Origin: Candidatus Omnitrophota bacterium
Lineage (GTDB): Bacteria > Omnitrophota > Gorgyraeia > Gygaellales > Profunditerraquicolaceae
Length of the DNA: 6,900 nucleotides
Assembly (NCBI GenBank): GCA_016867095.1
Contig: VGKK01000059.1
Location: 1 to 6,900 of the forward strand
Direction: 5' to 3'
Positions 6,664 to 6,900 of this stretch are shown here, piece after piece. Numbering within the stretch: the stretch's first letter is position 1; every line of letters begins with the position of its first letter. The translations under genes were made by a program, and so were the position numbers. Below the pieces are notes generated by a model. The model was not told the origin of the DNA, ran no database searches, and saw nothing but the letters and a program-made list of their open reading frames with translations.

Positions 6664-6782
6664 CGAGTATCAGAATATCAGATTACCAGAGCGAGATTAT
6701 CAGAGAACCAGATTATCAGAAAGAATCTGATATTCTAATAATCTGATGCTCTCGCTCTGATATTCCGATAATCTGATATTCG
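6664..6782. repeat. Intergenic long hairpin, ATCAGATT-word family
   Basis: This is a near-symmetrical hairpin in the 182-nt gap after the PHP gene. The left arm 6664-6720 and right arm 6726-6782 are each 57 nt and flank a 5-nt loop (AAGAA). By eye roughly four fifths of the positions are complementary without gaps, including a perfect AGAGCGAGA (6688-6696) against TCTCGCTCT (6750-6758). The left arm is mostly degenerate 8-mers: ATCAGAAT, ATCAGATT, ACCAGAGC, ATCAGAGA, ACCAGATT and ATCAGAAA. The remaining gap bases (6641-6663) show nothing recognisable. Confidence 0.86.
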
Positions 6783-6801
6783 CAATTAAGAAAAGTATAA
6801 C
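6773..6801 (+). promoter_or_regulatory. Possible sigma-70 promoter partly inside the hairpin
   Basis: CTGATA (6773-6778) is a 4-of-6 match to the -35 box and is supplied by the last repeat word of the hairpin. A 17-nt spacer separates it from TATAAC (6796-6801), a 5-of-6 match to the -10 box. Transcription would begin near 6808, just before the ribosome binding site. The match is short and could be chance. Confidence 0.3.
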
Positions 6802-6812
6802 ACATATTAGAC

Positions 6813-6817
6813 GGAGG
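6813..6817 (+). promoter_or_regulatory. Ribosome binding site of the last gene
   Basis: GGAGG is followed by two overlapping in-frame starts, ATG 6820 (2-nt spacer) and ATG 6823 (5-nt spacer). The second has the more workable spacing. Confidence 0.7.
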
Positions 6818-6822
6818 GGATG

Positions 6823-6900
6823 ATGATAAAGAAGGCGGCGGTTTTATTGTTCTACTGTTCTATTGTTTTGTTCTTGGGGTGCGCGGGGCTCTCAAGGAGA
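6823..6900 (+). CDS. Putative lipoprotein, N-terminus only (cut by the window end)
   Basis: Only 26 codons are visible and the frame is open to the window edge. The sequence reads as a type II signal peptide: a short positive start (MIKK), a hydrophobic core (AAVLLFYCSIVLF) and FLGCAG, with the likely lipidated cysteine at residue 20. The lipobox is slightly atypical because phenylalanine, not leucine, stands at -3. The mature part would be anchored in a membrane, but its function cannot be judged from what remains. ATG 6820 would add one methionine. The core is encoded partly by three tandem 8-mers at 6846-6869. Confidence 0.7.
   Translation, partial: MIKKAAVLLFYCSIVLFLGCAGLSRR
6846..6869 (+). 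repeat. Three tandem 8-mers in the signal-peptide codons
   Basis: ATTGTTCT (6846-6853), ACTGTTCT (6854-6861) and ATTGTTTT (6862-6869) follow one another without gaps, each differing from the first at one base. The word length equals that of the intergenic hairpins, but no inverted partner is visible before the window ends. T-rich signal-peptide codons could produce this by chance. Confidence 0.45.

Noticed and set aside
1409..6782. CRISPR array reading of the short tandem words
   Set aside because: The words are 7-8 nt, degenerate and contiguous, with no unique spacers, and the second half of each element is an inverted complement.
1409..6782. Intergenic hairpins as ordinary intrinsic terminators
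   Set aside because: None has a compact GC-rich stem followed by a T-run on the + strand; arms are long, imperfect and mostly A+T-rich.

Overview
The window carries six complete genes and one partial gene, all on the + strand, at roughly balanced base composition. They are a single-chain glycyl-tRNA synthetase (3-1403), pyruvate phosphate dikinase (1578-4373), a short primary-type sigma-70 factor (4473-5288), adenine phosphoribosyltransferase (5308-5838), tRNA-Arg(CCU) (5843-5916), a PHP-domain metal hydrolase (5993-6640) and the first codons of a putative lipoprotein (from 6823). This is core bacterial gene content. The archaeal/eukaryotic-type (alpha2) GlyRS with a zinc-ribbon insert, the type of repeats and the gene order suggest an uncultivated candidate-phylum bacterium, for example an Omnitrophota-like lineage. 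That placement is an inference of low confidence.

The sigma gene, apt and the tRNA are tightly packed (gaps of 19 and 4 nt) and look like one transcript. The other genes are separated by gaps of 76-182 nt. Functionally they cover translation (glyS, tRNA), pyruvate/PEP interconversion (ppdK), transcription (sigma) and purine salvage (apt). They share no single pathway.

The unusual content is palindromic repeat DNA. Every gap longer than 20 nt is largely filled by one long imperfect hairpin (about 1409-1553, 4386-4454, 5919-5991, 6664-6782). Each arm is a run of degenerate 7-8 nt words, and each hairpin uses a different word (AATCACA, GTCACCAG, TAGTTTT, ATCAGATT).

In addition, two consecutive housekeeping genes each contain a short palindromic insert that keeps the reading frame. 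In ppdK, 54 bp (1602-1655) splits the canonical start KKYVY|FFGGG, duplicating GTTTAC at its edges. In glyS, 93 bp (777-869) splits FPFG|WSELEG beside the active-site strand. Both inserts have three arms, two in one orientation and one inverted. The arrangement resembles in principle the protein-coding palindromic elements of Rickettsia, but here two sequence families sit in genes alongside four different intergenic hairpin families. This repeat layer is the best candidate in the window for an undescribed system. No transposase, CRISPR array or recombinase is visible.
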